Origin: Ignavibacteria bacterium
Lineage (GTDB): Bacteria > Bacteroidota > Ignavibacteria > Kapaibacteriales > Kapaibacteriaceae
DNA length: 64,000 nt
Assembly (NCBI GenBank): GCA_016873895.1
Contig: VGVV01000003.1
Coordinates: 124,001-188,000, forward strand
Reading direction: 5' to 3'
The notes under the pieces are model-generated. The model was not told where the DNA came from, searched no databases, and worked only from the letters and a program-made list of their open reading frames with translations. Below are positions 15,991 to 24,941 of the stretch, one piece after another. The translations under genes and the position numbers were made by a program. How positions within the stretch are numbered: position 1 is the first letter of the stretch; every line of letters starts with the position of its first letter.

Positions 15991-16770
15991 TTACCACTGG
16001 CGACTGAACAGTGAAACCGCCACATCCCATGCAGTGAGTGTGGGCCGTACCATGCGGTCTGTGCGTTTTGTACAGAGTCTCAACATGGCGCGTCCACCGA
16101 TGATGATGGCGACGAGTTCAAGTTTGAGTCTCCATGATCGCGCATGACCAACAACGCTCCAGCCTTCTTGGTACAGTAGTCTAGTGCGCTGTATAACTTC
16201 GTTATCAGGCAGAGGCAGATACGAGCGGCCTCGATCGAGATCGATCGAGATGTCCTGCAGCAAATTCGTTATCTGCAGAGCTGTACAGATACTATTAGAA
16301 GCAGTTATCGCTGCGTCTGGAAGATCCTTATTGAGATAGTCAAGTCGAAGAAAGAGTTCACCAACAGGGTTTGCCGAGTTATGACAATAGGCAAGTACAG
16401 CATCCCAATTGCTCGGGGCAACAAACATCACATCACTCTCAAACGCATCAAGAAGTCGATCGAAGAGGGAAAGGGGGAGCACACAATCACGAATTGTTGC
16501 TTGCAAAGCCATCATGATAGGATCTGTACCGTTTGCTTGACGAAGGCTGTACCGAAGTATTTCTAAGTTATCAAGGCGGCACTCTGCTGTTGAACTTCCC
16601 TCGTCTGCAATATCGTCAGCAACACGAGCAAATGCATATATGGCATAGAGATGCCGTCGCATATGCTTTGGCACAAGTAACGATACAACTGGAAAGTTCT
16701 CGTAGTGATTCACGGCAATCGACTTGCAGTGCTCGTATGCCTGTTTTAACGTCACAACATTCCTAGTCAA
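15991..16770 (-). CDS. hpnC: Squalene/phytoene synthase family, hydroxysqualene synthase HpnC
   Basis: A 259-residue paralogue of the downstream gene. The first aspartate motif is RVADDIADE (residues 50-57) and the second is LLQDISIDLDRGRSYLP, around residue 175. N-terminal EHCKSIAVNHYENFPVVSLL resembles the HpnC signature H-Y-E-N-FP-V. It likely converts presqualene diphosphate to hydroxysqualene. The ORF opens with a TTG at 16770; a GTG at 16755 is an alternative start. It lies eight bases before hpnD, so the pair form an operon, separated from ppiD by a terminator. Confidence 0.85.
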   Translation of the reverse strand: MTRNVVTLKQAYEHCKSIAVNHYENFPVVSLLVPKHMRRHLYAIYAFARVADDIADEGSSTAECRLDNLEILRYSLRQANGTDPIMMALQATIRDCVLPLSLFDRLLDAFESDVMFVAPSNWDAVLAYCHNSANPVGELFLRLDYLNKDLPDAAITASNSICTALQITNLLQDISIDLDRGRSYLPLPDNEVIQRTRLLYQEGWSVVGHARSWRLKLELVAIIIGGRAMLRLCTKRTDRMVRPTLTAWDVAVSLFSRQW

Positions 16771-16771
16771 T

Positions 16772-16810
16772 AAAAAACGTCCTTATGCTCAACGGAGAAC
16801 ATAAGGACGT
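16772..16810 (-). terminator. Rho-independent terminator of the ppiD gene
   Basis: On the minus strand an 11-base perfect stem (ACGTCCTTATG with CATAAGGACGT) encloses a 12-base loop and is followed by TTTTTTA. It lies between the ppiD stop and the hpnC start. Confidence 0.85.
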
Positions 16811-16838
16811 GTACATGTACATCTTGTCCGGAAAACTG

Positions 16839-18989
16839 TTAGTTACTCGAACTAAACCGCTTATCCGTAATATCTGCCGTCTCGCGTACCTTCTGGAACC
16901 ACGTTCCGTAGGCGTTATTCCTCATGCGCTGTGATACTGACTGGAGATGCGATGGCAGGTTTGCTGCGAACTCGTTGAGATTCGCATCTTGTCTTTTCGT
17001 AACCCGGATAACAAACCAGCCATTTTCGCCCTTGATTGCTCCGCTCACGGCATTAACTGGTAGTTTGAAAGCTGCAGATGTTACAGCGTATTCGCTGCCA
17101 TATCCTGTGAGCATGCCATTATCCTTGAGTCCAATCTGTGTGCTGTAAGCGATTGTTGAGTCGCCACCACGAGCAGACGCCAGACCCTGTGAAGCCGCTG
17201 AGGCAGCTAATTGTTTAGCCTGAGACTCTAGCTTCTGTAGTTTCATTCTGTCAGTAAGAGTCCTCTTGATGCGTTCCCTCATATCAGCCAGTGTCTTGAT
17301 GCCGGCTTCACGTTGGTCCGAGACCTGTGCGACTACCGTGCCGTAATATTTAATCTCTCGTCGAGTTACAGCACCTGATTCATTTTCGAAGGCCCATGCA
17401 GTTAATTCCCGCGATTGCAGCACAGGCGTTTCGCTCGAGAACACAGGCGTTTCTTGTACCTGTGCGTTAAACTTCTTGGTGTACTTCGTCGCAACACTTT
17501 CAAACGATTCTCCAGCTTCAAGCGCAGTCATGCAGTCTTCTGCAGCTGCAGCAATGGCTCTTTTTGTTGTCGAAGAAATGCCAGCTTTTATGGTTACTGC
17601 TGAGTACTTGTATTCAACTGACATCTTCTCAGCGACTTTGATGACGTGATAGCCGAATTGAGTCTCGATAGGGCCGATGATAGAACCTGCATTTGCTGCA
17701 AATACCGCACTATCAAATTCCTTGACCATGCGCCCCTTGCCAAAGTAATTTAGGTCTCCACCTTGTTGGGCAGAACCTGGATCCTTAGAGTATGTCCTTG
17801 CAAGGTCTGCAAAGTCGTCACCCTTCTTTGCTTTTGCCAAAACCGAATTGGCCTCTGCTTTGGCAGAATCCTTGTTAACACCAAATGGAATCAGAATATG
17901 CGATGCTCGGGCAATGGGATTGTCACCGTCGCGTTTGCCGTCTAAACGATAGTACGCAATGCCACTGGCAACATTTAATGGGCCAAACACTTCGCGTGGA
18001 GCGAGCGAAGCTAGCACCGTAACTACTGATGGGTCCATTTCAGAAGGAGAGGTGTAATCTACCTCTGTACCTTTGAGAGCAACTAGTTCGTTGCTGAACG
18101 CAGAGTCGCGCTGCTCTAGCGTGGTGTACTTGGCAAATGTCTCGGCAAGACGCTGAGACTTCTTTTCTGCATTTACACTGTCTTCACCTGACGCAAGTGG
18201 CGGAAACGCAATGAACTTGATGGCACGTCCAGGACGTTGCTTGTAATACGCTTTGTTCTTCTCGTAGTATGCGGCAATAGCTGCGTCTGTCACCTGAACG
18301 TCAGCGTCACGAACGCGATTTGACGATAGTGCAAGAAACTCGATATCCGCTGCGCTGCTGTCGCGAATGAACTGCTGCTTGGTGACGGAATAAGATGGTG
18401 TGCTTACTGCTGTACCCACAGCCGATGCTACAGCCTGCTGCAGCATTTGACTACGCAGGTAATCCTCGGTCTGGAGCAGCATTTCCTGCCACTTCTCCAC
18501 TGTTAAACCATTTCGCTCTAACAGCTCTTTCTGGCTTTCCGGGTTGGTTACAAGCTGCCATTGCATTTTCGGATCAAAACGACCGGCTGTATCCTTGCCA
18601 AACTGGAACTGGTCTGGTGGATTTACAAGGAGTACGTCGATGATTTGCTGAGGCGTCACAACTATGCCGAGTTTGTCTGCCTCTTGCTTACGCAACAGCT
18701 CGTTGACCATTTCGTCGAAAACCTGTTGACGCAGAGTCTCGTCATCGATTTCCTGATTCGGATTTTGCTTGCGTTGCCCCTCTATAACCTCCTTGACACG
18801 CGCCTCAAAATCTGCAGCCGTGATTACGTCCCCATTCACTTCGGCTACATTCATCGAGCTGGCACCGGAACGTGCGTTGCGCATGTTCGTACAGCTGGAG
18901 TCTTGCACTACCATGAAAACGATAAAAAGCGTGGCAATCACAGCCAAGAAATAAGGGCTGATCTGCCGGATTCTCGTAATAGCACCCAT
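16839..18989 (-). CDS. ppiD: Peptidyl-prolyl isomerase, PpiD/SurA-type membrane-anchored foldase
   Basis: A 716-residue foldase with one N-terminal membrane anchor (YFLAVIATLFIVFMVV). It has a SurA-like N-terminal chaperone domain (NGDVITAADFEARV...) and a parvulin domain (ARASHILIPFG, ...DDFADLARTYSKDPGSAQQGGDLNYFGKGRM..., GPIETQFGYHVIKV). A second, degenerate parvulin-like region follows. It should act on secreted and outer-membrane proteins at the periplasmic face. The start is supported by GGAGGAG ahead of ATG 18989, with an exact TATATTTG -7 element at 19031-19038. Its own terminator follows, so it is probably monocistronic. Confidence 0.9.
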   Translation of the reverse strand: MGAITRIRQISPYFLAVIATLFIVFMVVQDSSCTNMRNARSGASSMNVAEVNGDVITAADFEARVKEVIEGQRKQNPNQEIDDETLRQQVFDEMVNELLRKQEADKLGIVVTPQQIIDVLLVNPPDQFQFGKDTAGRFDPKMQWQLVTNPESQKELLERNGLTVEKWQEMLLQTEDYLRSQMLQQAVASAVGTAVSTPSYSVTKQQFIRDSSAADIEFLALSSNRVRDADVQVTDAAIAAYYEKNKAYYKQRPGRAIKFIAFPPLASGEDSVNAEKKSQRLAETFAKYTTLEQRDSAFSNELVALKGTEVDYTSPSEMDPSVVTVLASLAPREVFGPLNVASGIAYYRLDGKRDGDNPIARASHILIPFGVNKDSAKAEANSVLAKAKKGDDFADLARTYSKDPGSAQQGGDLNYFGKGRMVKEFDSAVFAANAGSIIGPIETQFGYHVIKVAEKMSVEYKYSAVTIKAGISSTTKRAIAAAAEDCMTALEAGESFESVATKYTKKFNAQVQETPVFSSETPVLQSRELTAWAFENESGAVTRREIKYYGTVVAQVSDQREAGIKTLADMRERIKRTLTDRMKLQKLESQAKQLAASAASQGLASARGGDSTIAYSTQIGLKDNGMLTGYGSEYAVTSAAFKLPVNAVSGAIKGENGWFVIRVTKRQDANLNEFAANLPSHLQSVSQRMRNNAYGTWFQKVRETADITDKRFSSSN

Positions 18990-19030
18990 ATGGGCACTCC
19001 TCCGTCGTAATTCAAGAAATAAACGAGCAT

Positions 19031-19038
19031 CAAATATA
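19031..19038 (-). promoter_or_regulatory. -7 element of ppiD promoter
   Basis: The minus strand reads TATATTTG, an exact TAnnTTTG match, about 40 bases before the ppiD ATG. A Shine-Dalgarno GGAGGAG lies in between. No clear -33 TTTG is visible. Confidence 0.45.
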
Positions 19039-19074
19039 CGGTCTGTTAACCATTTAGCTGTGCTTCATTGTCGG

Positions 19075-19082
19075 TAAGTTTG
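19075..19082 (+). promoter_or_regulatory. -7 element directly before the MBL hydrolase ATG
   Basis: TAAGTTTG, an exact TAnnTTTG match, ends four bases before ATG 19087. This predicts a transcript starting at or beside the start codon. Confidence 0.5.
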
Positions 19083-19086
19083 CCAC

Positions 19087-19929
19087 ATGAACATCGGACC
19101 ATATAAAATTGATTTACTCGAAACCGGACGCTTTGGCCTCGATGGCGGTGCAATGTTTGGCGTTGTGCCAAAGCCACTCTGGGAGAGGGCGTATGCAGAG
19201 GCAGATGCAAAGAATCGCATTCCAATGGCAGCAAAGGTGCTGTGTATTCGCACGGATAATCGGTGCATTGTAGTTGATACAGGCAACTCGCAGCACATGC
19301 CAGAAAAACTTGCCACTATATACGGGATGGATTTTGCTCGTTATACGCTGGAGGCCAGCTTACAGTCGATTGGTGTTAGGCCGCAAGACGTAACCGATGT
19401 GATCTTTACCCACTTGCACTTCGATCATGCTGGGGGCGCAATTCTGCATGATGGAAGCCCGCGCTTTGCTGCTGCCAAACACTATGTGCAACGAGAGCAC
19501 TATGCATGGGCACAGCATCCAAGCGAAAAGGACCGTGCATCATTCATGAAGGAGATGTACGAGCCTCTTTTCAATGAAGGACGTATGGAGTTACTCGACG
19601 GCCCGGGTGAGTTGTTTCCCGGCATTAACGTCATACCTCTGTATGGACACACAGCGGCTATGCAGGCGGTTAACATCACAGACGGTGCTACTTCATTGTT
19701 GTATCCAGCAGACCTAATACCCACAGCCGCCCATATCCACGTTCCATACGTTATGGGGTATGACAACCACCCACTAACCACGATCGAAGAGAAAAAGCGT
19801 TTGCTTCCCCAAATTGTTGATGAGCAATGGATTGTCGTTTTTGAGCATGATGCACGAACAGACGCAGCAACAATCCGTAGGGGTGAGAAGGGGCTTGAAT
19901 TGGACACGCTGCATAACCTATCCCAATGA
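19087..19929 (+). CDS. Metallo-beta-lactamase fold hydrolase
   Basis: A 280-residue MBL-fold protein with the metal motif THLHFDHAGG, a second histidine at LYGHTAAM, an aspartate in LLYPADLIPT and a final histidine near the C-terminus (VFEHDART). The N-terminal pattern (KIDLLETGRFGLDGGAMFGVVPKPLW) is that of quorum-quenching-lactonase-like or generic MBL hydrolases. The substrate cannot be told. The gene overlaps the following Rieske gene by four bases (ATGA), so the two products are probably made together. Confidence 0.85.
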   Translation: MNIGPYKIDLLETGRFGLDGGAMFGVVPKPLWERAYAEADAKNRIPMAAKVLCIRTDNRCIVVDTGNSQHMPEKLATIYGMDFARYTLEASLQSIGVRPQDVTDVIFTHLHFDHAGGAILHDGSPRFAAAKHYVQREHYAWAQHPSEKDRASFMKEMYEPLFNEGRMELLDGPGELFPGINVIPLYGHTAAMQAVNITDGATSLLYPADLIPTAAHIHVPYVMGYDNHPLTTIEEKKRLLPQIVDEQWIVVFEHDARTDAATIRRGEKGLELDTLHNLSQ

Positions 19930-20270
19930 CAGATTATCAAACATTCGTTGATGCTGACGGAATTGAATGGCTGCGCATCTGCAGGTCGGCGGAGGTTCAT
20001 GAACGCCATGGAAAGCGCATTGAAATCGACGTTGAGTTTGATCTTGCACTTTTTCGCGTTTCAGGAAACGTGCATTGTGTTTCCAATGTGTGCCCCCACA
20101 AGCGGATGCCTGTGATCTACGACGGAGTCATTGAACATGGGATTGTCACTTGCCCAATGCACGGATGGCGATACGATGTGCGCACAGGCCAAAAGGATGC
20201 CGGTACAAGTAAACTGCCATGCTATCAAACCCGTGAGGAAGATGGCTGGGTGTACGTCAATTTGCAATGA
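19926..20270 (+). CDS. Rieske [2Fe-2S] ferredoxin-like protein
   Basis: A 114-residue soluble Rieske protein. Cluster ligands are visible in NVCPHKRMPV (C-x-H) and TCPMHGWRYDVRTG (C-x-x-H). No membrane helix is present, so it is a ferredoxin of the kind that supplies oxygenases or resembles the small subunit of nitrite reductase. It is coupled to the MBL hydrolase by an ATGA overlap and converges with the PASTA gene by 14 bases. Its redox partner is not in the window. Confidence 0.87.
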   Translation: MTDYQTFVDADGIEWLRICRSAEVHERHGKRIEIDVEFDLALFRVSGNVHCVSNVCPHKRMPVIYDGVIEHGIVTCPMHGWRYDVRTGQKDAGTSKLPCYQTREEDGWVYVNLQ

Positions 20271-20973
20271 TGAGTGTTACACTCGTCCCAGCAGGCGCAA
20301 GCTTATCGGCTGCCGGACGCTGAGCCATGACAACACCAGATTCAAACGCCTGAGAGGTTCTTTCGATGATTGTGCCCAGACTAAAACCATTCACCAAGAG
20401 AACCCGCTCGGCCTCCGAAACGGTTAGCCCCATGAGATTAGGCACAGGTTTGCCCCCGCCGTTGGAAACAACCACATCAACGACTGACTCTTTCTGCACC
20501 TGTGCGCCCTGAATCACGCTCTGCCAGAGTACGGTTCCTGGTGCCGCAGCTGGATCGTCACTGGTGGACACAGAACCGAGAATCAGGCCGTTACGCATGA
20601 GCAGAATCTGCGCATCGCGCTGAGACAATCCAATCACTCTTGGCACCTTGATCAGTTCAATTCCCTCGCTAACAGTGAGATATGCTCTGCGTCCTTCCTT
20701 TACAACCGCTCCAGAATACGGTAGTTGAGACATTACTACACCTGCCTTATAATCATTCGTGTAGCGCTCTCGCACATCAACAACGTTCAGACCGGCTTGT
20801 TGCAATTCTGCTTGCGCCTGATCAAGAGTTCGGCCCACAACGTTTGGAACGGAAATGGTTTTGCTCATTGATACGATCCATGGCAGCACCAGCTGATCAA
20901 TAGCAACTACCAACGCAATCACGGACAGTACCGTAACCGCTGCTGAGAGTCCTATTTTGCGCCATGTCCACAT
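20257..20973 (-). CDS. Membrane-anchored PASTA-repeat protein
   Basis: One N-terminal membrane helix (GLSAAVTVLSVIALVVAIDQLVL) is followed by three PASTA domains beginning at about residues 40, 110 and 175 (SVPNVVGRTLDQAQAELQQAG, KVPRVIGLSQRDAQILL, PVPNLMGLTVSEAERVLL). PASTA domains bind cell-wall muropeptides or beta-lactams in kinases and PBPs. Here there is no kinase or transpeptidase domain, only the extracytoplasmic repeats, a form often seen in Bacteroidota. The preferred start is ATG 20973; a GTG at 20976 is also possible. Confidence 0.87.
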   Translation of the reverse strand: MWTWRKIGLSAAVTVLSVIALVVAIDQLVLPWIVSMSKTISVPNVVGRTLDQAQAELQQAGLNVVDVRERYTNDYKAGVVMSQLPYSGAVVKEGRRAYLTVSEGIELIKVPRVIGLSQRDAQILLMRNGLILGSVSTSDDPAAAPGTVLWQSVIQGAQVQKESVVDVVVSNGGGKPVPNLMGLTVSEAERVLLVNGFSLGTIIERTSQAFESGVVMAQRPAADKLAPAGTSVTLIIAN

Positions 20974-20993
20974 CACACGAAAATATCTTTTCC

Positions 20994-21989
20994 ATGCCTA
21001 CTAACAACCAAAAGTTGATTCTTGAACAACTTCTCCAATCACATCATGTGGTAGTTACAACCCATATTAACCCAGATGGAGACGCTCTGGGTGCTTCATT
21101 GGGGCTCGTTCATTGGCTTCATTCTCAGGGGGTACAGGCTAGTGTGCTGCTTCCAAACTCGCCTTCAGCAAATCTTATGTGGATGCCAGGAGCCGAATCG
21201 GCACGTGTTTGGAATCCTTCAGATAGGGGGCTACTGGAAACTGCAGACACCATTGTCGTGTTGGACTTGAATTCAATTGCACGTCTCGGAGACCTAGGCA
21301 CTGCGGTGGCTGAAACCGACGCGGTTGTCGTAAACATAGATCATCACACAAAACCGGAGGATTTTGCCTCACTTGCCTGGATCGACACAGATGCTTGTTC
21401 AACATGTTTTATGATTGCTATGTTGTTGGTTGGACACTTTGGGCCCGCAGCACTATCAGGTGAAGCTGCTCAGTGCTTATATGCAGGCATCATGACAGAT
21501 ACCGGATCATTTCGTTTCCCGCGAACTACGGCAAACGTTTTCCATATGGCAGGGGAGCTTGTTGGCCGGGGTGCAGACCCTGTAAAGGCGTATGATCAGG
21601 TAATGAACCAAGGCTCAATTGGACGTACAATGCTTCTCGGCAAGACGCTTAGCACGATGCAGGTGTTGGCAGGCGGACGTTTGTGCGTTATGTCTGTTTC
21701 GAAAGCAGATATGGTGGAATTTGAGTGTTCACGCGAAGATGTTGATGGGTTTGTGCAGCAAACACTAACGCTGAAGGGCGTTGAAATGGGCATACTCGTT
21801 GTCGAATTAGACGCTGAAGTGAAGATTTCATTCCGTTCAAAGGGTACCACCTACGTACATGAGCTTGCCGCTCGATACGGTGGTGGTGGGCACCAATATG
21901 CTGCTGGCGCACGTGTCTCAGGCAAGACTCTACGTGAGGTCTGCCAAGATATTAGTTCTGTGGCATCAGCTTCGCTAGAACCAAGCTAG
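20994..21989 (+). CDS. nrnA: DHH/DHHA1 phosphoesterase, NrnA-like
   Basis: A DHH-family phosphoesterase with THINPDGDALGASLGL (motif I), VVLDLNS, NIDHHTKPEDFA (the DHH motif), and the C-terminal DHHA1 signature RYGGGGHQYAAGARVSG. NrnA proteins degrade nano-RNA and dephosphorylate pAp. Length (about 331 residues) is typical. ATG 20964 is an alternative start, but it would overlap the divergent PASTA start. The later ATG follows TATCTTTT by two bases. The gene converges almost exactly with the lysine aminotransferase gene. Confidence 0.9.
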   Translation: MPTNNQKLILEQLLQSHHVVVTTHINPDGDALGASLGLVHWLHSQGVQASVLLPNSPSANLMWMPGAESARVWNPSDRGLLETADTIVVLDLNSIARLGDLGTAVAETDAVVVNIDHHTKPEDFASLAWIDTDACSTCFMIAMLLVGHFGPAALSGEAAQCLYAGIMTDTGSFRFPRTTANVFHMAGELVGRGADPVKAYDQVMNQGSIGRTMLLGKTLSTMQVLAGGRLCVMSVSKADMVEFECSREDVDGFVQQTLTLKGVEMGILVVELDAEVKISFRSKGTTYVHELAARYGGGGHQYAAGARVSGKTLREVCQDISSVASASLEPS

Positions 21990-21990
21990 T

Positions 21991-23334
21991 TTACCCTAAA
22001 CTCGCCTCTATGAGCTCTATGCCGAGGTCTACCTCTGCTTGGCTAAGATTTAGTGGTGGACGGAAGCGTACAGACTTGCTGCCGCTGCCCACGAGCAAGA
22101 GGCCGTTGTCGTATGCCTTCTTAACAAAAGCGTCACGCGATTCCTTCGAGGGTAGATCGAAAGCGTTAAAGAGCCCCATACCGCGGATGTTGTGAATTGT
22201 TTCGCGGCCCATTCGATCATGGAGCAGGGTCAATTGATCACGAAGATAGGCTCCAACAGTAGCCGCATTTTGCACGAGATGTTCTTCGGCAATGATCTCA
22301 ATGTACTTCGTCGAGCGCACCATATCTACAAGTGAGCCACCCCACGTTGAGTTAATTCTGCTTGAGGTATGGAATACGTTGTCTGGGACGTCATCAACAC
22401 GAGGTCCTACGAGTATCCCACACACCTGCATCTTCTTTCCGAATGACATGATGTCAGGTTGGACACCCAATCCCTCGTGCGCCCACCAGTTGCCAGTCAT
22501 ACCAACGCCGGTTTGAACTTCATCAAAAATGAGCAGCGCCTCGTTCTCGTCGCACAGCCTACGGAGCTCTTTGAAAAACTCTGGTCTCAAGTGGTTGTCT
22601 CCACCCTCGCCTTGAATCGGTTCGATGATGATCGCGGCGATATCGTCCTTGTGTGCGGCAAATGCATGCTCAATCTTTGCGATCGCATCGAGCTCACGTG
22701 CTTGTACACGCTCGAGAACTTCATCCGTAACTGGGAACTCAAGAAAAGGGGTAGGGATTCTCGGCCATTCCCACCGCGGCCATAAGGCCACTTTGGTTGG
22801 ATCTGTGTTTGTAAGAGACATGCAATATCCAGAGCGTCCATGAAATGCGCGCTCAAAATGGACTATCTGATGTCCTCTTTCCGTGGTGTAACCCTTCGAA
22901 AAATTGCGACGTACCTTCCAGTCCATGGCGGTTTTTATGGCATTCTCGACCGCCAACGTACCACCATCAATAAAAAATGAGTACCGGAAGTGGGACGGCA
23001 CTGCAAGCGAGAAAAACGTCTTAACGAACGTGGCCATCTCGCTTGTGTAGATATCAGAATTCGAGGGTTTGTTCAGTGCTGAGTGTCCCAGATAGGCGAT
23101 AAAATCCGGGTCGGTCATTTTAGGATGATTCATCCCAATTGGCATTGAAGCAATGCAGGTAAAGAAATCAAGATATTCCTTGCCTGTCCGAGCTTCAACG
23201 AACCATGAACCATGCGAACGATCAAGGTCAATAACGTGGTCAAAACCATCCACCAGCATGTGCTCACGCAATGCGGGCATCACGTCGTTCGGTTGTACAT
23301 GAAAGCGGGGAGTGTAGGCTTTTGAGTTACTCAT
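21991..23334 (-). CDS. lat: L-lysine 6-transaminase
   Basis: A 447-residue class III PLP aminotransferase closest to L-lysine 6-transaminase, which makes 2-aminoadipate semialdehyde. Features are FFTCIASMPIGMNHPK, FIDGGTLAVENAIKTAMDWK, the PLP aspartate region LIFDEVQTGVGMTGNWW and the Schiff-base lysine in MSFGKKMQV. Products are used in lysine catabolism or pipecolate formation. No partner dehydrogenase is in the window. An exact TATTTTTG lies four bases before the ATG, predicting a leaderless transcript. Confidence 0.9.
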   Translation of the reverse strand: MSNSKAYTPRFHVQPNDVMPALREHMLVDGFDHVIDLDRSHGSWFVEARTGKEYLDFFTCIASMPIGMNHPKMTDPDFIAYLGHSALNKPSNSDIYTSEMATFVKTFFSLAVPSHFRYSFFIDGGTLAVENAIKTAMDWKVRRNFSKGYTTERGHQIVHFERAFHGRSGYCMSLTNTDPTKVALWPRWEWPRIPTPFLEFPVTDEVLERVQARELDAIAKIEHAFAAHKDDIAAIIIEPIQGEGGDNHLRPEFFKELRRLCDENEALLIFDEVQTGVGMTGNWWAHEGLGVQPDIMSFGKKMQVCGILVGPRVDDVPDNVFHTSSRINSTWGGSLVDMVRSTKYIEIIAEEHLVQNAATVGAYLRDQLTLLHDRMGRETIHNIRGMGLFNAFDLPSKESRDAFVKKAYDNGLLLVGSGSKSVRFRPPLNLSQAEVDLGIELIEASLG

Positions 23335-23338
23335 AGCG

Positions 23339-23346
23339 CAAAAATA
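23339..23346 (-). promoter_or_regulatory. -7 element directly before lat
   Basis: The minus strand reads TATTTTTG, an exact TAnnTTTG match, four bases before ATG 23334. A TTTC about 18 bases further upstream could be a weak -33 element. Confidence 0.5.
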
Positions 23347-23480
23347 CTGCTAACTCCTGGACACGAAATACATGAAAGTAGTAGATGCTACGTTTTTGCT
23401 ACTGGGGTTCTTCGTATATTAGGCGCCAATTGAAAAGCAATCAGTTTTAGCATTTGTAACTCACTGGGATAGGAGTAACA

Positions 23481-24860
23481 ATGACAGCCAATAGTCATAC
23501 AGATATACCAAAGGCTGGTATACAACACACACTTGTTCTGCTCGGTCTAACTGTAGGGTTGGCCGCCCTGTTTTACATGGTGATACTTCCTTGGGGGGTA
23601 CAGGGCTTTGTGTCTGGCCTTTTTGCTCCGCACGAGCTTAAGCAAGGCGCTCTGTACGAAGAGGTTGTACCGAAGGTTATCGCAGTAATGGACGCTGATG
23701 ATGCATCCAAGACAATGGACCAGCGTATCGCCGAGGCAAACAAAGACGGCCTGAAAACAGTAATGAAGAATTCAAACATTGTGTTTGACTTCTCCTCTGG
23801 TGTCGAGCGCAGAAAAGAGCGCGATGGATACGAAAAGGACGCTCACTGGTGGGTACTCCGTAATACTGAAGAAGGCGGACTTGGTGAGAACTCCGTATTT
23901 ATCGAGCCCCCTATCGCCTTTACGGTCCTTGCTTTTGCCTTAGGTTTCACGATTGCAATCTTTGCTACGTTCTTCATGCCAAGTTCGATCGGATACATGG
24001 CCCAAAAGGTTGATCGCGAGATTCATCATGCTAAGACGAAAATCCGACTTCAGACGGGCTTCAGCGATGAGATCGTTGACCTGCTAACGATGCCAGATAG
24101 TGACCTTGATGCCATGGAGCACAATCACGTGCGCGCTGCGTTCAAAACGGTCTGGGACCGTACTTCACAAGACAGTGAAGAGGCAGCGGTGGCTCATGGA
24201 CGCAAAATTTTACGGTTTGAAGAATTGTTCGTACACGATATCTCTTTGTCGACGTTCCGTTCTACTGTCCTGTTCGTTCGTATTAATGAGTCGTTCTCGG
24301 ACTTCGTTGTGCAGGAAATAGTTGATACCACGGGTGGTATTCTTTGGTCGCGCGGAAGGCATCGCATTTTCCCTGGATTGCGATTGTACATGTCACACCA
24401 CTTTACAGAGAAGTATTCGAACAACGTTACTGGTCTGGCATATTTTGGAGCTGCTATCCTGATCGTGATTATCGGTATCCGTGGTCTGAAATTTATCCCC
24501 GGTACACGTCCTTCATTGATCTTGGCTGCTATCTCACTTGAAGGTACACTCCTGGCACTTCTTGCCTTTGGCTTGGTATACACTGGTGCAGAGGAGCGCA
24601 TCGATAAGCTGATGAAGAAGATGGAAGATGCTAGTAAGAACCAGCTTGAGACAATGAAAGATGTTTCAGAGGATATGCACTCAATGGCGAGTGCGCTTGT
24701 TGGTGAGACGTCTGAGATTATCAAGAAGAAGGTTGAGTTGGCTATTGCTGAAGCGCTGGCTAGTGACGACAATGTTAAGCGTGTTGTCTCTGACAAGGTT
24801 GCAGAGAAGATCATTGTTGCCATGCGCGAGGCGTTCCCATCACCGAAGTCTAACGGCTAA
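23481..24860 (+). CDS. Unrecognised multi-pass membrane protein, 459 aa
   Basis: I do not recognise the family. There is one membrane helix near residues 17-37 (LVLLGLTVGLAALFYMVILPW), then an extracytoplasmic stretch of about 110 residues. A second helix at about 147-170 (FTVLAFALGFTIAIFATFF) is followed by a soluble domain of about 140 residues. Two more helices lie at about 320-375 (YFGAAILIVIIGIRGL; LILAAISLEGTLLALLAFGLVY). The last 80 residues are charged and amphipathic (KLMKKMEDASKNQLETMKDV...), likely a coiled coil or membrane-surface helix. AGGAG before the ATG supports the start. It has its own terminator, so it is probably a single-gene unit. The layout could suit a sensor or scaffold, but I assign no function. 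Confidence 0.8.
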   Translation: MTANSHTDIPKAGIQHTLVLLGLTVGLAALFYMVILPWGVQGFVSGLFAPHELKQGALYEEVVPKVIAVMDADDASKTMDQRIAEANKDGLKTVMKNSNIVFDFSSGVERRKERDGYEKDAHWWVLRNTEEGGLGENSVFIEPPIAFTVLAFALGFTIAIFATFFMPSSIGYMAQKVDREIHHAKTKIRLQTGFSDEIVDLLTMPDSDLDAMEHNHVRAAFKTVWDRTSQDSEEAAVAHGRKILRFEELFVHDISLSTFRSTVLFVRINESFSDFVVQEIVDTTGGILWSRGRHRIFPGLRLYMSHHFTEKYSNNVTGLAYFGAAILIVIIGIRGLKFIPGTRPSLILAAISLEGTLLALLAFGLVYTGAEERIDKLMKKMEDASKNQLETMKDVSEDMHSMASALVGETSEIIKKKVELAIAEALASDDNVKRVVSDKVAEKIIVAMREAFPSPKSNG

Positions 24861-24890
24861 GAGAAACCAAAACATCTGTAAGTACGTTGT

Positions 24891-24930
24891 ACGCCGTGAT
24901 GCATTTAACTGTATCACGGCGTTTCTGTTT
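24891..24930 (+). terminator. Rho-independent terminator after the 459-aa membrane protein
   Basis: A 10-base perfect stem (ACGCCGTGAT with ATCACGGCGT) encloses a 12-base loop and is followed by TTCTGTTT. It is placed 30 bases after the stop and just before the C25 peptidase gene. Confidence 0.75.
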
Positions 24931-24941
24931 GGAAAGGGAGT

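Noticed and set aside
19500..20009. 169-codon minus-strand ORF over the MBL and Rieske genes
   Set aside because: Antisense to two motif-bearing genes.
24194..24823. 209-codon ORF on the minus strand
   Set aside because: Antisense to the middle and end of the 459-aa membrane protein, Ser/Ile-rich low-complexity translation, no start signals.
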